Positions 52,313 through 61,567 are shown, counted from the first letter of the stretch. The stretch: DNA of 64,000 nucleotides from Streptomyces griseoincarnatus (GCA_014649575.1 BMTH01000002.1:190423-254422); one strand, 5' to 3'. Numbers and translations: made by a program. Notes: generated by a model not told the origin, from the letters alone.

Positions 52313-54799
52313 GTGAACACCGAGCGACCCGACCACGACGACGAGCCGCGCCCCGTCCCGGGCGACGCGCCCGACACGGAGGGCGCACGGCCGCGCACCA
52401 CCTCCTCCTCGGAGGCGGCCGGCTCCGGCACGGACGCCGTGGAGACGCGTGGCCCGGCGGCCGAGGACACGGAGGGCCCCGGGACATCCGGCCCGGCCGG
52501 GGACGCCGGCGCGTCCGGGGAGCACGGCGCGGCGGAGGGTGCCGGGGGCGCCGGGGCCAGGGCCGGGGGGCCCACGCGGACGGGTGAAAGCGGCACGGCC
52601 GATCGGCCGCGGAAGCAGAAGGGCGGCCCCTCCGAGACCCGGGCGGGCGGAATCGCCGACGGACGGCCCTCCGCGGGGCCCGGCGAGACCGCCGCCGGTG
52701 TGCACCGCACCGGTACGGAAGGGACCGGACCGAAGGCGGTGGACGCCGATGCGCCTGTGCCTTCGCGGCCGACGCAGCCGGACGTGACGGGGCCGCGCGA
52801 CGCCGACGCGCCCCGGACGGGAGAGGCCGAGGCCGCTCAGGCCGCCACGGCCGGAACCACCGACCCCGCAGCCGCGGACGACACGGCCGCACCGGCCGAC
52901 CCGCCCGCGACCGCAGCCGACACGCCCGCAAGCCCCGCAACCTCCCCACCCGGAACCACCGACCCGGCAACCGCAGAAGACGAGCCCCGCGCCGGAAAGG
53001 CCGAGCCCGCACCGGCCGACCCGCCCGCGACCGCAGCCAACACGCCCGCAAGCCCCGCAACCTCCCCACCCGGAACCACCGACCCGGCAACCGCAGAAGA
53101 CGAGCCCCGCGCCGGAAAGGCCGAGCCCGCACCGGCCGACCCGCCCGCGACCGCAGCCAACACGCCCGCAGGCGCCCCGGCCTCCACCCCCGGAACCACC
53201 GACCCGGCAGCCGCGGGAGACGACACGTCCGCGCCGGCCGGCGCGCCCGCGGGCACCGGAGCCGCCGAGTCCTCCGTCCCGTCGGCCGGGGACGACCATG
53301 CCTATGCAGGGCCCGAGCCCGTGGTCGGCGGGAGCCGGGACGCGGACCGTGGGTCCGAGGGGCCGGCCCGTCGCCGCACGCCTGCGTTGGTCGCCTCCGT
53401 CGCCGCCGCCGTGCTGCTGGTCGGCGGCGGTGGCGCGTATCTCGCGGCCGGGGCGGCCGGTGACTCCGGGGGCGGAGCGACGCCGGGGGCGAACGGCGAC
53501 GCCACTCCCCCGCCGCTCGCCCTGGACGGCTACTCCGAGAGCGGCCCGGACGGCATCGCGCCTGGCGAGCCCAACCCGTACGGCGCGACCTACCGCGCCG
53601 AGGGCGCCCTCCCCGACGGTCCGGACGCGGCACCCGTGTTCCACGCGCGGGGCCAGGTCACCGAGGACCGCGTGGTCGCGCTGGCCGAGGCGCTGGGGGT
53701 CGAGGGCAGGCCGGTCGCCGAGGGCGGCTCCTGGCGCATCGGCGGCCAGGACGGCTCCGGTCCGACCCTGCGCGTCGACAAGCAGGCCCCCGGCACCTGG
53801 ACGTTCAGCCGGAACATCCGCGGCAGTGACAACTGCAAGGGCGCCACCTGCAAGGCCCCGACCGGCGCCAAGGCGGCCGCGGTGAGCGAGGAAGCCGCGA
53901 AGAAGGCCGCCGCGCCGGTGCTGAAGGCGGTGGGCCAGGACGACGCCAAGCTGGACGCGAGCCAGGTGCTGGACGGCAGCCGCGTCGTGAACGCCGACCC
54001 GGAGGTCGGCGGACTGCCGACGTACGGCTGGACGACCGGGGTGGTCGTCGGGGCGAGCGGCGAGGTCGTCGGCGGCAGCGGGCGGCTCGCGGAGCCGGTG
54101 AAGGGCGACGAGTACCCGGTGGTGAGCGCCCGCGAGGCGCTGGACGCGATGAACGGGGCGCCCGGCGCCGGCGACCGCGTGGAGATCGGCGGCTGCGCCA
54201 CCCCCGCACCGCTGGACGAGGGGCAGCAGCAGGAGGAGCCCTGCGCACCTGCGAAGCCGGCCGGTGAGACCGTCGCGGTCGACGAGGCGGTGTTCGGGCT
54301 GGCCGCGCACTCGGTGGACGGGCGCCCGGCGCTGGTGCCGTCCTGGCTGTTCGAGGTGCGCCCGGCGGGGTCCGACAACCCGTTCACGGTGACGCATCCG
54401 GCGGTGGAGCCGGAGTTCCTCGCCGCGCCGACGGGGTCCGGGGAGCGGCCGGGCGAGGAGCCGTCGGGTCCCGGTGACGAGCCGACGTCCGCGCCGGCCA
54501 CCCGTGACGTCGAGGTGGAGGGCTACACGGCCCAGGGCGACGAGCTGACCGTGACGTTCACGGGCGGCGTCTGCGCCGACTACAAGGCGACCGCGAGCGA
54601 GAGCGCCAGCAAGGTCACCGTGCGGGTGACCGAGACGCCCTGGCCGGACAAGGTGTGCATTCTGATCGCCAAGCAGTACGAGCAGACGCTGCGGCTGGAC
54701 GCCCCGCTCGGCGACCGCCAGGTGGTGACGGCGGACGGCGAGCCGGTGCCGCTGCACAAGGGCGGCGCCCGCCTGCCCGCACCGACCGGCGCACGCTGA
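52313..54799 (+). CDS. Large single-pass membrane protein with repeat-rich cytoplasmic part
   Basis: 828 residues. The first 350 are Ala/Pro/Thr/Glu-rich, disordered, and include a 40-residue tandem repeat. One membrane segment follows (about 355-380, TPALVASVAAAVLLVGGGGA) and then an external domain of about 440 residues with two Cys pairs (DNCKGATCKAP; GGCATPAP…EEPCAP) and a C-terminal Cys pair around GGVCADYKATA. I know no domain. GTG 52313 has AAGGAG 7 bases upstream. It may match mycobacterial Rv2203 by place, but that one is far shorter. Confidence 0.85.
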   Translation: MNTERPDHDDEPRPVPGDAPDTEGARPRTTSSSEAAGSGTDAVETRGPAAEDTEGPGTSGPAGDAGASGEHGAAEGAGGAGARAGGPTRTGESGTADRPRKQKGGPSETRAGGIADGRPSAGPGETAAGVHRTGTEGTGPKAVDADAPVPSRPTQPDVTGPRDADAPRTGEAEAAQAATAGTTDPAAADDTAAPADPPATAADTPASPATSPPGTTDPATAEDEPRAGKAEPAPADPPATAANTPASPATSPPGTTDPATAEDEPRAGKAEPAPADPPATAANTPAGAPASTPGTTDPAAAGDDTSAPAGAPAGTGAAESSVPSAGDDHAYAGPEPVVGGSRDADRGSEGPARRRTPALVASVAAAVLLVGGGGAYLAAGAAGDSGGGATPGANGDATPPPLALDGYSESGPDGIAPGEPNPYGATYRAEGALPDGPDAAPVFHARGQVTEDRVVALAEALGVEGRPVAEGGSWRIGGQDGSGPTLRVDKQAPGTWTFSRNIRGSDNCKGATCKAPTGAKAAAVSEEAAKKAAAPVLKAVGQDDAKLDASQVLDGSRVVNADPEVGGLPTYGWTTGVVVGASGEVVGGSGRLAEPVKGDEYPVVSAREALDAMNGAPGAGDRVEIGGCATPAPLDEGQQQEEPCAPAKPAGETVAVDEAVFGLAAHSVDGRPALVPSWLFEVRPAGSDNPFTVTHPAVEPEFLAAPTGSGERPGEEPSGPGDEPTSAPATRDVEVEGYTAQGDELTVTFTGGVCADYKATASESASKVTVRVTETPWPDKVCILIAKQYEQTLRLDAPLGDRQVVTADGEPVPLHKGGARLPAPTGAR
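52850..53230 (+). repeat. 120-base coding tandem repeat
   Basis: The unit of 120 bases (40 codons) is present in two virtually identical copies (about 52911-53030 and 53031-53150), with partial, diverged copies on both sides. It encodes ADPPATAANTPASPATSPPG plus an acidic/Lys part (TTDPATAEDEPRAGKAEPAP). In-frame copy-number change is likely between strains. Confidence 0.9.
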
Positions 54800-54814
54800 G
54801 CGGCGCACGCGCGC

Positions 54815-54862
54815 ATGACGAAGGCGGCGGTCCCGTGGTCACGGGGCCGCCGCCTTCGTCAT
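54815..54862. terminator. Long two-way terminator hairpin
   Basis: ATGACGAAGGCGGCGG (54815-54830) pairs perfectly with CCGCCGCCTTCGTCAT (54847-54862), and inside CCCGT pairs with ACGGG over GGTC. It lies between the convergent membrane-protein and ErpA-like genes. Confidence 0.92.
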
Positions 54863-54889
54863 GTGGTCCGCCGGGCGGACCGGCGGTGC

Positions 54890-55246
54890 TCAGCTGAAGG
54901 AGTCGCCGCAGGCGCAGGAGCCCGTGGCGTTCGGGTTGTCGATCGTGAAGCCCTGCTTCTCGATGGTGTCGACGAAGTCGATGGTGGCGCCGCCCAGGTA
55001 CGGGGCGCTCATGCGGTCGGTGACGACCTTCACACCGCCGAAGTCCTTCACCACGTCGCCGTCGAGCGCGCGCTCGTCGAAGAAGAGCTGGTACCGCAGG
55101 CCGGAGCAGCCGCCGGGCTGGACGGCCACGCGCAGGGCGAGGTCGTCACGGCCTTCCTGGTCGAGCAGGGCCTTGACCTTGGACGCGGCGGCGTCGGTCA
55201 GGATGATGCCGTCGGTGACGGTGGTGGTCTCGTCCGATACGGACAT
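54890..55246 (-). CDS. erpA: ErpA/IscA (HesB)-like Fe-S carrier
   Basis: 118 residues of the A-type Fe-S carrier family. Three conserved Cys: one in QPGGCSGLRYQLFF and the C-terminal CACGDSFS pair, which hold a cluster for handing to target enzymes. M. tuberculosis Rv2204c is the counterpart. ATG 55246 has GGGAG about 8 bases upstream. It is divergent from nadA, whose product needs a [4Fe-4S] cluster, with 286 bases between. Confidence 0.95.
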   Translation of the reverse strand: MSVSDETTTVTDGIILTDAAASKVKALLDQEGRDDLALRVAVQPGGCSGLRYQLFFDERALDGDVVKDFGGVKVVTDRMSAPYLGGATIDFVDTIEKQGFTIDNPNATGSCACGDSFS

Positions 55247-55453
55247 CTACATCTCTCCCGGGTTGTACGGAGACTGCTTGCCGACGGTTGCAACCGACGG
55301 GGCCGCGGATTCATTCCAAGCCGGGTGCGTCTTTTCCTCGGCTCCCTCCTCATGCTCGCACACGCCGTGCGGAGCGGAAACCGTCGCTCGCCGGGGCCCA
55401 CGGGGAATGAACGGAGGGCCGCCGGGATTCACGTCACATGGACGCTATGGCCA

Positions 55454-55501
55454 TCGTCAAAGTGACGTGAACCGGTTATGATAGATAGCGTCAAATCGAC
55501 G
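55454..55501 (+). promoter_or_regulatory. nadA promoter with two dyads
   Basis: A -10 TATGAT (55477-55482) with a TCGTCA -35 (55454-55459) at 17-base spacing. CGTCA-AAG-TGACG (55455-55467) overlaps the -35, and CGTC-AAATC-GACG (55489-55501) lies at the expected start point. The two related sites suggest a repressor that covers the promoter. The rest of the gap to erpA shows no gene. Confidence 0.6.
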
Positions 55502-55532
55502 AGAAGTCGCCAGAACAGAAAGGGTGCGTGTC

Positions 55533-56717
55533 GTGACCACCGCCCAGACCCAGGAGCTCGACGTCCAGCCGACGCCCCTCGCCCTGCTGCTCCTCGGCCG
55601 GGAGGCCGACCCGAGGAGCGAGCGCGGTGTGGAGTGTCCCGGCGACCTCCCCTCCCCGTCCGACCCGGACCTGGTGGAGCGCGCCCGCGCGGCCAAGGCG
55701 AAGCTCGGGGACAAGGTCTTCGTGCTCGGCCACCACTACCAGCGGGACGAGGTCATCCAGTTCGCCGACGTCACGGGCGACTCCTTCAAGCTGGCGCGGG
55801 ACGCGGCCGCGCGCCCCCAGGCCGAGTACATCGTGTTCTGCGGTGTGCACTTCATGGCCGAGTCCGCCGACATCCTCACCGGTGACGACCAGAAGGTGGT
55901 CCTCCCCGACCTCGCGGCCGGCTGCTCCATGGCGGACATGGCCACCGCCGAGCAGGTCGCCGAGTGCTGGGACGTGCTGACCGAGGCCGGGATCGCCGAG
56001 CAGGTCGTCCCCGTCTCGTACATGAACTCCTCCGCCGACATCAAGGCCTTCACCGGCAAGCACGGCGGCACGATCTGCACCTCGTCGAACGCCGAGCGCG
56101 CCCTGGACTGGGCGTTCGAGCAGGGCGAGAAGGTCCTCTTCCTCCCCGACCAGCACCTGGGCCGCAACACGGCGGTGCGGGACATGGGGATGTCGCTGGA
56201 GGACTGCGTCGTCTACAACCCGCACAAGCCGAACGGCGGCCTGACCGCCGAGGAGCTGCGCGCCGCGAAGATGATCCTGTGGCGCGGCCACTGCTCGGTG
56301 CACGGCCGCTTCAGCCTGGACTCGGTGAACGAGGTCCGTGAGCGCATCCCGGGCGTCAACGTCCTGGTGCACCCCGAGTGCCGTCACGAGGTCGTCGCCG
56401 CGGCCGACCACGTCGGCTCGACCGAGTACATCATCAAGACGCTGGAGGCTGCCCCGGCCGGCTCCAAGTGGGCCATCGGTACCGAGCTGAACCTGGTCCG
56501 CCGCCTGGCGAACCGTTTCGCTTCCGAGGACAAGGAGATCGTGTTCCTCGACCGCACGGTCTGCTTCTGCTCGACGATGAACCGTATCGACCTCCCCCAC
56601 CTGGTCTGGGCCCTGGAGTCCCTCGCCGACGGCACCCTGGTCAACCGCATCGAGGTCGACAAGGAGACGGAGGCCTTCGCCAAGCTCGCCCTGGAGCGGA
56701 TGCTGGCGCTGCCGTAG
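55533..56717 (+). CDS. nadA: Quinolinate synthase A
   Basis: 394 residues. Condenses iminoaspartate with dihydroxyacetone phosphate to quinolinate for NAD. Family blocks: VLGHHYQRDEVIQFAD, GVHFMAESADIL, PDLAAGCSMADM, PDQHLGRNTA, WRGHCSVHGRF, VLVHPECRHEVV and TVCFCSTMNRIDL; the Cys of the first, middle and last blocks bind [4Fe-4S]. It starts at GTG 55533, AAAGG 10 bases upstream, rather than GTG 55524. nadB and nadC are not in the window. Confidence 0.95.
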   Translation: MTTAQTQELDVQPTPLALLLLGREADPRSERGVECPGDLPSPSDPDLVERARAAKAKLGDKVFVLGHHYQRDEVIQFADVTGDSFKLARDAAARPQAEYIVFCGVHFMAESADILTGDDQKVVLPDLAAGCSMADMATAEQVAECWDVLTEAGIAEQVVPVSYMNSSADIKAFTGKHGGTICTSSNAERALDWAFEQGEKVLFLPDQHLGRNTAVRDMGMSLEDCVVYNPHKPNGGLTAEELRAAKMILWRGHCSVHGRFSLDSVNEVRERIPGVNVLVHPECRHEVVAAADHVGSTEYIIKTLEAAPAGSKWAIGTELNLVRRLANRFASEDKEIVFLDRTVCFCSTMNRIDLPHLVWALESLADGTLVNRIEVDKETEAFAKLALERMLALP

Positions 56718-56732
56718 CCGGCCGCCCCGTCC

Positions 56733-58979
56733 TCACCCCGGCACGGGCTCCCGGTCGGGGTGGGCGGGGTCCAGCGAGAACAGACCGCCCTCGGACGTGC
56801 TGACGACCAGGGCGCCGTCGTGCAGCAGCACCTGCGCCGACTCCCGGCCCAGGGCATCCGCCCGCCGGGCACGCGGCAGGGTCTCCCACAGTGGGGTTCC
56901 CTTGGTGGTGTCGAGGGCGGCGACCCGGCCGCTGGCGGTGGAAAGGTAGACCACGCGGGCCCGCGGATCGTGGGTGACGCCGGAGGGCTGTTCCAGGCTG
57001 GTCCGGGTGGTCCACAGCCGTGCGCCGGTCCGGGCCGACACCGCGGTGAGCCGGCCGGAGGACGAGGCGCTCCACAGGACGCCGTCCGCGAGCGTCACGT
57101 CCCCCTCCAGCTCGTGCGCGAGCCGGGTCGTCGTGGAGCGGCCCGTGCCGGTGTCGACCAGCCGGATGCGCGTGTACGCGTCCCTCTCCTCGTCCTCGGG
57201 CCGGTCGAGCAGGAGGACGCGCCCGTCGAACCATCCGAGGGGCACGGAGTCGTAGGGCGCCTCGGCGGTGTGCGCCGTGCCGTCGGTTGCGTCCAGGGTC
57301 AGGAGCACCTGGTGCTCCGCGGGCTCATCGCCCGGCCCGCAAGCAAGGGGGACGTAGGTGCCCGAGCCCGTCCAGTCGCAGTACTGCCCTTCCGGCAGCG
57401 CGGCCGTCCAACGCTCAGCGCCGGTGCGTGCCGAGCGGGCCACGAGCGTCCGGCCGCTGTCGTCGTCCGGGACGACCACGAGGTCGCCGAGGAGGTGGGC
57501 GTAGGTCTGGGAGTCGTTCAGGCCGCGGTGCCACAAGAGCTTTCCGGTGCGCGCGTCGAGGGCGGTGACCGAGGTCCGGTACTCTCCGCCCTCGCCGGGG
57601 CGGTACCGCTGCTGCACCACCATCGTGCCGTCCACGACCCCGAGCACCGAGAAGCCGAACTCGCCCTCGGCCGCGGCGGACGGCACCCCGTCGGCGCGCC
57701 AGACGGCCCGCCCGGTGAGCGCGTCGATCCGCAGGGGCAGCGTCCCGTCGCCCGCGCAGAACACGGCGTTTCCCTCCACCGCGCACCGCGGGGCGGAGAA
57801 GACGCCCACCCCGGCCACGTCGTACGCCCGCTTCACCCCGCTCGCGGCGGGCGCCTCCATCGTCGTCTGCCATGGCCGCCAGCCGTCCGGCAGGGCGGCC
57901 CACCGGGAGGGCGCGGCGACGTCCGTGCCCTTCTGCCCGTCGTCCCCGGGGCCTGAGAGGAGGTAGGCCGTCAGCCCGAGGGCGAGCGCGACGGCGGTCC
58001 CGGACACGGCCCACAGCCTGCGGGCACGGCCCCGGCGGCGGGCGGGCGGCTCGGGTGCGGACGAGGCGTCGGCGCCGAAGCCGTAGTCGGGGGTTCCGGC
58101 GGGCCGGGTCCGCACCAGGGCCAGATCGTCGGCGCGCAGCCGGACCGTGGACGCCTCCTCGTCACCGGTCTCCGGAAGCGCGGCCATGAACTCGGCCGCG
58201 AGGGAGCCCGGTTCGGGCCGCTCCTTGGGGTCCTTGGCCAGGCAGCGCTCCAGGACCGGGCGCAGGGGGTCCGGCACGTCGTCCAGGGCCGGGGCGTCGT
58301 GCACCACCTGGTACGCCGTCAGATAGGGGCTGTCCGCGTCGAAGGGGCCGCGGCCTGTGGCGGCGAAGACGATCAGGGCGCCCAGGGAGAACACGTCGGA
58401 GGCCGGGCCCACCGAGCGGGCGTCGGTCAGCTGCTCCGGGGACATGAACGGCGGGGTGCCGATCATCTGGCCGGTCTCGGTGAGGGTGTTGTGGTTCTCG
58501 ACCGCGCGCGAGATGCCGAAGTCGATGACCCGGGGGCCGTCGTCGGCCATCAGCACGTTGGCGGGCTTGAGGTCGCGGTGGACGACCCCGGCGCGATGGA
58601 TGTCCCGCAGCGCCTCCACCAGGCCGAGCGCCAGCCGTCGCAACTCGGTGCGGTTCAGCCGGCCCTCGTCGCGGATCCGCGCGGCGAGCGAGAGACCGGG
58701 CACGTACTGGGTGGCCATCCACGGGCGCTCGGCGTCCGGGTCGGCGTCCACGACGGGCGCGGTGAAGACGCCGCTCACCTTGCGGACGGCGGCGATCTCC
58801 TGGCGGAAACGGGTCCGGAAGACGGGGTCCTCGGCGTACTGGGCGTGCACCACCTTCACGGCGACCTCGCGGCCGGACCGCGATCTGCCCCGGTAGACGG
58901 CGCCCATGCCGCCGGCGCCGAGCCGGTCCAGCAGCCGGTAGCCACCGACCGACTTCGGGTCGTCCTTGCGCAGCGGCAC
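56733..58979 (-). CDS. Ser/Thr protein kinase with external PQQ-type beta-propeller
   Basis: 748 residues. The kinase domain (about 12-270) has GAGGMGAVY, ATP lysine K42, HRDLKPAN (D136) and DFG (D153). After a linker comes one membrane segment (about 320-342) and an external PQQ-like propeller (about 355-748) with repeated blade motifs such as IDALTGRAVWRADG, LDARTGKLLWHRG and VSARTGARLWTTR. It starts at GTG 58979 with GGGGAGGG 6 bases upstream. The propeller is presumably the sensor. Confidence 0.92.
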   Translation of the reverse strand: MPLRKDDPKSVGGYRLLDRLGAGGMGAVYRGRSRSGREVAVKVVHAQYAEDPVFRTRFRQEIAAVRKVSGVFTAPVVDADPDAERPWMATQYVPGLSLAARIRDEGRLNRTELRRLALGLVEALRDIHRAGVVHRDLKPANVLMADDGPRVIDFGISRAVENHNTLTETGQMIGTPPFMSPEQLTDARSVGPASDVFSLGALIVFAATGRGPFDADSPYLTAYQVVHDAPALDDVPDPLRPVLERCLAKDPKERPEPGSLAAEFMAALPETGDEEASTVRLRADDLALVRTRPAGTPDYGFGADASSAPEPPARRRGRARRLWAVSGTAVALALGLTAYLLSGPGDDGQKGTDVAAPSRWAALPDGWRPWQTTMEAPAASGVKRAYDVAGVGVFSAPRCAVEGNAVFCAGDGTLPLRIDALTGRAVWRADGVPSAAAEGEFGFSVLGVVDGTMVVQQRYRPGEGGEYRTSVTALDARTGKLLWHRGLNDSQTYAHLLGDLVVVPDDDSGRTLVARSARTGAERWTAALPEGQYCDWTGSGTYVPLACGPGDEPAEHQVLLTLDATDGTAHTAEAPYDSVPLGWFDGRVLLLDRPEDEERDAYTRIRLVDTGTGRSTTTRLAHELEGDVTLADGVLWSASSSGRLTAVSARTGARLWTTRTSLEQPSGVTHDPRARVVYLSTASGRVAALDTTKGTPLWETLPRARRADALGRESAQVLLHDGALVVSTSEGGLFSLDPAHPDREPVPG

Positions 58980-59040
58980 CCCGAGCCCTCCCCCGTGAGC
59001 CAGTTCGAGGCCCCAGCATATGTAACGGCGAAGCGGCGAC

Positions 59041-59081
59041 GGCCGGTTCCCGAACCGATTGTTCCGGTTCGGCAACCGGCC
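59041..59081 (-). terminator. Hairpin downstream of the two-component operon
   Basis: GGCCGGTT-C-CCGAACC (59041-59056) pairs with GGTTCGG-C-AACCGGCC (59066-59081), one C-C mismatch. On the minus strand it lies between the response regulator's stop and the propeller-kinase gene. Confidence 0.6.
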
Positions 59082-59097
59082 GCCGCGGGTCACGCGG

Positions 59098-59196
59098 TCA
59101 GACGGACGCGGGCCGCGTCTCGTCGGAGGAGGCGTCCGGCGCCGGCTGCTCGGGCAGGCCCGCCTTCCCGGCCCGCTTCTTCGCACACGGCGTCTA
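59098..59196 (-). pseudogene. Possible remnant of a deleted gene end
   Basis: On the minus strand a short frame after TAG (59194-59196) reads TPCAKKRAGKAGLPEQPAPD and on to DASSDETRPASV before TGA (59098-59100). The Lys/Ala/Pro/Glu composition resembles the C-terminal tail of a transporter or other membrane protein. It has no start or ribosome site. It may be chance in GC-rich DNA. Confidence 0.25.
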
Positions 59197-59217
59197 CTCC
59201 CGCCGCAGTACTCCCGG

Positions 59218-59907
59218 CTACGCCCGGTCCGTCCTCGGACGGACCAGCCCGGACTCGTAGGCGATGACCACGAGCTGGGCCCGGTCACGGGCGCCCAGCT
59301 TGGCCATGGCTCGGTTGACGTGGGTCTTCACGGTGAGCGGGCTGACCTCGAGGCGCTCGGCGATCTCGTCGTTGGAGTGGCCGCCCGCGACCTGGACCAG
59401 CACCTCCCGCTCCCGCACGGTGAGCGAGTCGAGCCGCTCGGCGCGCTCGGGGTCGCCGTCGGGGCCGGGCGGGCCGTCCTGGGCGAGGAAGCGGGCGATC
59501 AGGCCCTTGGTGGCCTGCGGGGACAGCAGCGCCTCACCCGAGGCGGCGATCCGGACGGCGCCCAGCATCTCGCCGGGCTCGGAGCCCTTGCCGAGGAAGC
59601 CGGACGCGCCGGCCCGCAGCGACTGCACCACGTAGTCGTCGACCTCGAAGGTCGTCAGTATGACCACCCGCACCCCGTCGAGCGCGGGGTCGGCGCTGAT
59701 CTCGCGGGTGGCGGCGAGCCCGTCGGTGCCGGGCATGCGGATGTCCATGAGGACCACGTCGGGCCGGTGTTCGCGCGCCAGCCGGACGGCCTCGGCGCCG
59801 TCGGACGCCTCGCCGACGACCTCCATGTCCGGCTCGGAGTCGACGAGGACGCGGAAGGCGCTGCGCAGCAGAGCCTGGTCGTCGGCGAGCAGGACGCGGA
59901 TCGTCAT
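59218..59907 (-). CDS. NarL-family response regulator
   Basis: 229 residues: receiver domain (about 3-118) with VLLADDQALL, acceptor Asp in VVLMDIRMPG and Lys in GFLGKGSE, then LuxR-type HTH (about 163-220, LTVREREVLVQVAGGHSNDE). ATG 59907 has GGAGC 7 bases upstream. It follows its histidine kinase by 25 bases and ends the pspA operon. Targets may include pspA. Confidence 0.92.
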   Translation of the reverse strand: MTIRVLLADDQALLRSAFRVLVDSEPDMEVVGEASDGAEAVRLAREHRPDVVLMDIRMPGTDGLAATREISADPALDGVRVVILTTFEVDDYVVQSLRAGASGFLGKGSEPGEMLGAVRIAASGEALLSPQATKGLIARFLAQDGPPGPDGDPERAERLDSLTVREREVLVQVAGGHSNDEIAERLEVSPLTVKTHVNRAMAKLGARDRAQLVVIAYESGLVRPRTDRA

Positions 59908-59932
59908 GCGGGCTCCAGCGGGGCGTCGTCGG

Positions 59933-61156
59933 TCACGGGCGGCCGCCGGAGGCGGCGGAGGTGCGGGGCTCGACGGGAAGGATCGCATGCACGCGGAAGC
60001 CGCCCCCGTAGCGGGGGCCGGTGGTCAGGGTGCCGCGCAGGGCGGTGACGCGTTCGCGCATGCCGAGCAGTCCGTGCCCGCCGCCTGGCGTGGGGTCGTG
60101 TCCGTCGTCGTTGCCGTCGTCGAGCACGGTGACCTCGATGTGCGGTCCGACGCGTACGACGCTGACCTCGGCGCGCGCGTCGGTCCCGGCGTGCTTCTGC
60201 ACGTTGGTCAGCGCCTCCTGGATGATCCGGTACGCGGCCAGATCGACGGCGGCGGGCAGTTCGGTGTCCTGGTCGGCACGGGCGACCTCGACTTGGAGCC
60301 CGGCGTTGCGGAAGGTGGCGGCGAGTTCGTCGAGGCGGTCGAGTCCGGGGGCGGGCTCGGTGGGCGCCTCGGGGTCGCCGGACTGGCGCAGCAGGCCGAC
60401 GGTGGCGCGCAGTTCACCGAGCGCGTGGCGGCTGGCCTCGCGGACGTGGGCGAGGGCCTCCTTGGCCTGGTCGGGGCGCTTGTCCATGACGTGGGCGGCG
60501 ACCCCGGCCTGCACGTTGACCAGGGCGATGTGGTGGGCGACCACGTCGTGCAGGTCGCGGGCGATGCGCAGCCGCTCCTCGGCGACGCGGCGGCGGGCCT
60601 CCTCCTCGCGGGTGCGTTCGGCGCGTTCGGCGCGCTCGCGGATGGCCTGGACGAAGGCGCGGCGGCTGCGGACGGCGTCGCCGGCGGTGGCGCCGATGCC
60701 GGTCCAGGCGAGGATGGCCAGGTTCTCCTGGGCGTACCAGGGCAGGGGTCCCGCGGCCATGGCGGCGCCGGTAAGGACGGTCATGGTGAGCAGGCCCAGC
60801 CGCCAGGTGGTGGCGCGGTCGGTGGAGGCGGCGACGGTGTAGAGGGCGATCACCGCGCACATGGCGACGGGGGCGCGCGGGTCCCCGGTGACGGACTCGA
60901 CGACGGAGAGGCCGCCCGCGACGCCGAGCACCGTGCGCGGGGCGCGGCGGCGGAAGACGAGCGCGGCGGCGCCGAGCGCCATCAGGACCAGGCTGAGCGG
61001 GTCGGGGGTGCGCAGCCCCCAGCTGACCCCCTCGGGGTCGTGCGGCTCGACGAAGGACCCGGCGACCATGCACAGCAGGACGCCGACGGCCAGCACCGTG
61101 TCCACGGCTGCCGGATGGGCCCGCGCCCGGCAGCGGGCGCGTGTCAGGGTGCTCAC
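59933..61156 (-). CDS. Membrane histidine kinase of the pspA operon
   Basis: 407 residues. About five membrane segments (20-165), HisKA_3 box with phospho-His in RIARDLHDVVAHHIALVNVQ and an HATPase domain (ALTNVQKHAG, then a GHGLLGMRERVTALRG G-box). Very little external sequence, as in intramembrane-sensing cell-envelope stress kinases. It starts at GTG 61156, 109 bases after pspAA. The D-x-G-x-G part of the ATP site is modified (LDDGNDDGHDPTPGGGHGLL). Confidence 0.92.
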   Translation of the reverse strand: MSTLTRARCRARAHPAAVDTVLAVGVLLCMVAGSFVEPHDPEGVSWGLRTPDPLSLVLMALGAAALVFRRRAPRTVLGVAGGLSVVESVTGDPRAPVAMCAVIALYTVAASTDRATTWRLGLLTMTVLTGAAMAAGPLPWYAQENLAILAWTGIGATAGDAVRSRRAFVQAIRERAERAERTREEEARRRVAEERLRIARDLHDVVAHHIALVNVQAGVAAHVMDKRPDQAKEALAHVREASRHALGELRATVGLLRQSGDPEAPTEPAPGLDRLDELAATFRNAGLQVEVARADQDTELPAAVDLAAYRIIQEALTNVQKHAGTDARAEVSVVRVGPHIEVTVLDDGNDDGHDPTPGGGHGLLGMRERVTALRGTLTTGPRYGGGFRVHAILPVEPRTSAASGGRP

Positions 61157-61265
61157 GGCTGGTTGCGGTGACCGGGGCGGACGCCCGTGCGGCGTGGCCC
61201 CGGCTCCCCCCTCTCTGCGGACTGCCTTGTCGCTGACGGCGGGCCCCGGTGGTCCCGGGGACGTC

Positions 61266-61547
61266 TCAGGTCCCCGGGATGAGGCCGTCGTCGGTGAGGA
61301 GGCCGCGGACCTCCTCGAGGGTGGCTTCGGGGGACGGGAGGATGAGGTCGGACGGCTCCAGGGAGTCGTCCGGCAGCGGCTCGCCCAGCTCGTGCACCTT
61401 GTCGAGCAGTGCCTGGAGCGTGGCGCGGAAGCCGGGCCCGTCGCCGTTCTCCATCTCGGCGAGCAGTTCCTCGTCCAGCTTGTTCAGCTCGGGCAGCCGG
61501 CTCTCGTCCAGTGTCAGCTGCCCCTCCCCCATGATCCGTACGATCAT
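61266..61547 (-). CDS. PspA-associated protein PspAA
   Basis: 93 residues, opening IVRIMGEGQLTLDESRLPEL, typical of the small PspAA proteins that are encoded beside PspA/IM30 in Actinobacteria. Acidic and without membrane segments. It follows pspA by 20 bases in the same direction, so it is co-transcribed. Its role is probably as a PspA partner. Confidence 0.88.
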   Translation of the reverse strand: MIVRIMGEGQLTLDESRLPELNKLDEELLAEMENGDGPGFRATLQALLDKVHELGEPLPDDSLEPSDLILPSPEATLEEVRGLLTDDGLIPGT

Positions 61548-61567
61548 GTCGCCCTCCTCGGCGCGGG

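Noticed and set aside
52157..54808. 883-codon minus-strand frame opposite the repeat-rich membrane protein
   Set aside because: Shadow frame with Gly/Arg/Val low complexity. The plus strand has the ribosome site, signal for a membrane segment and proper third-base G+C.
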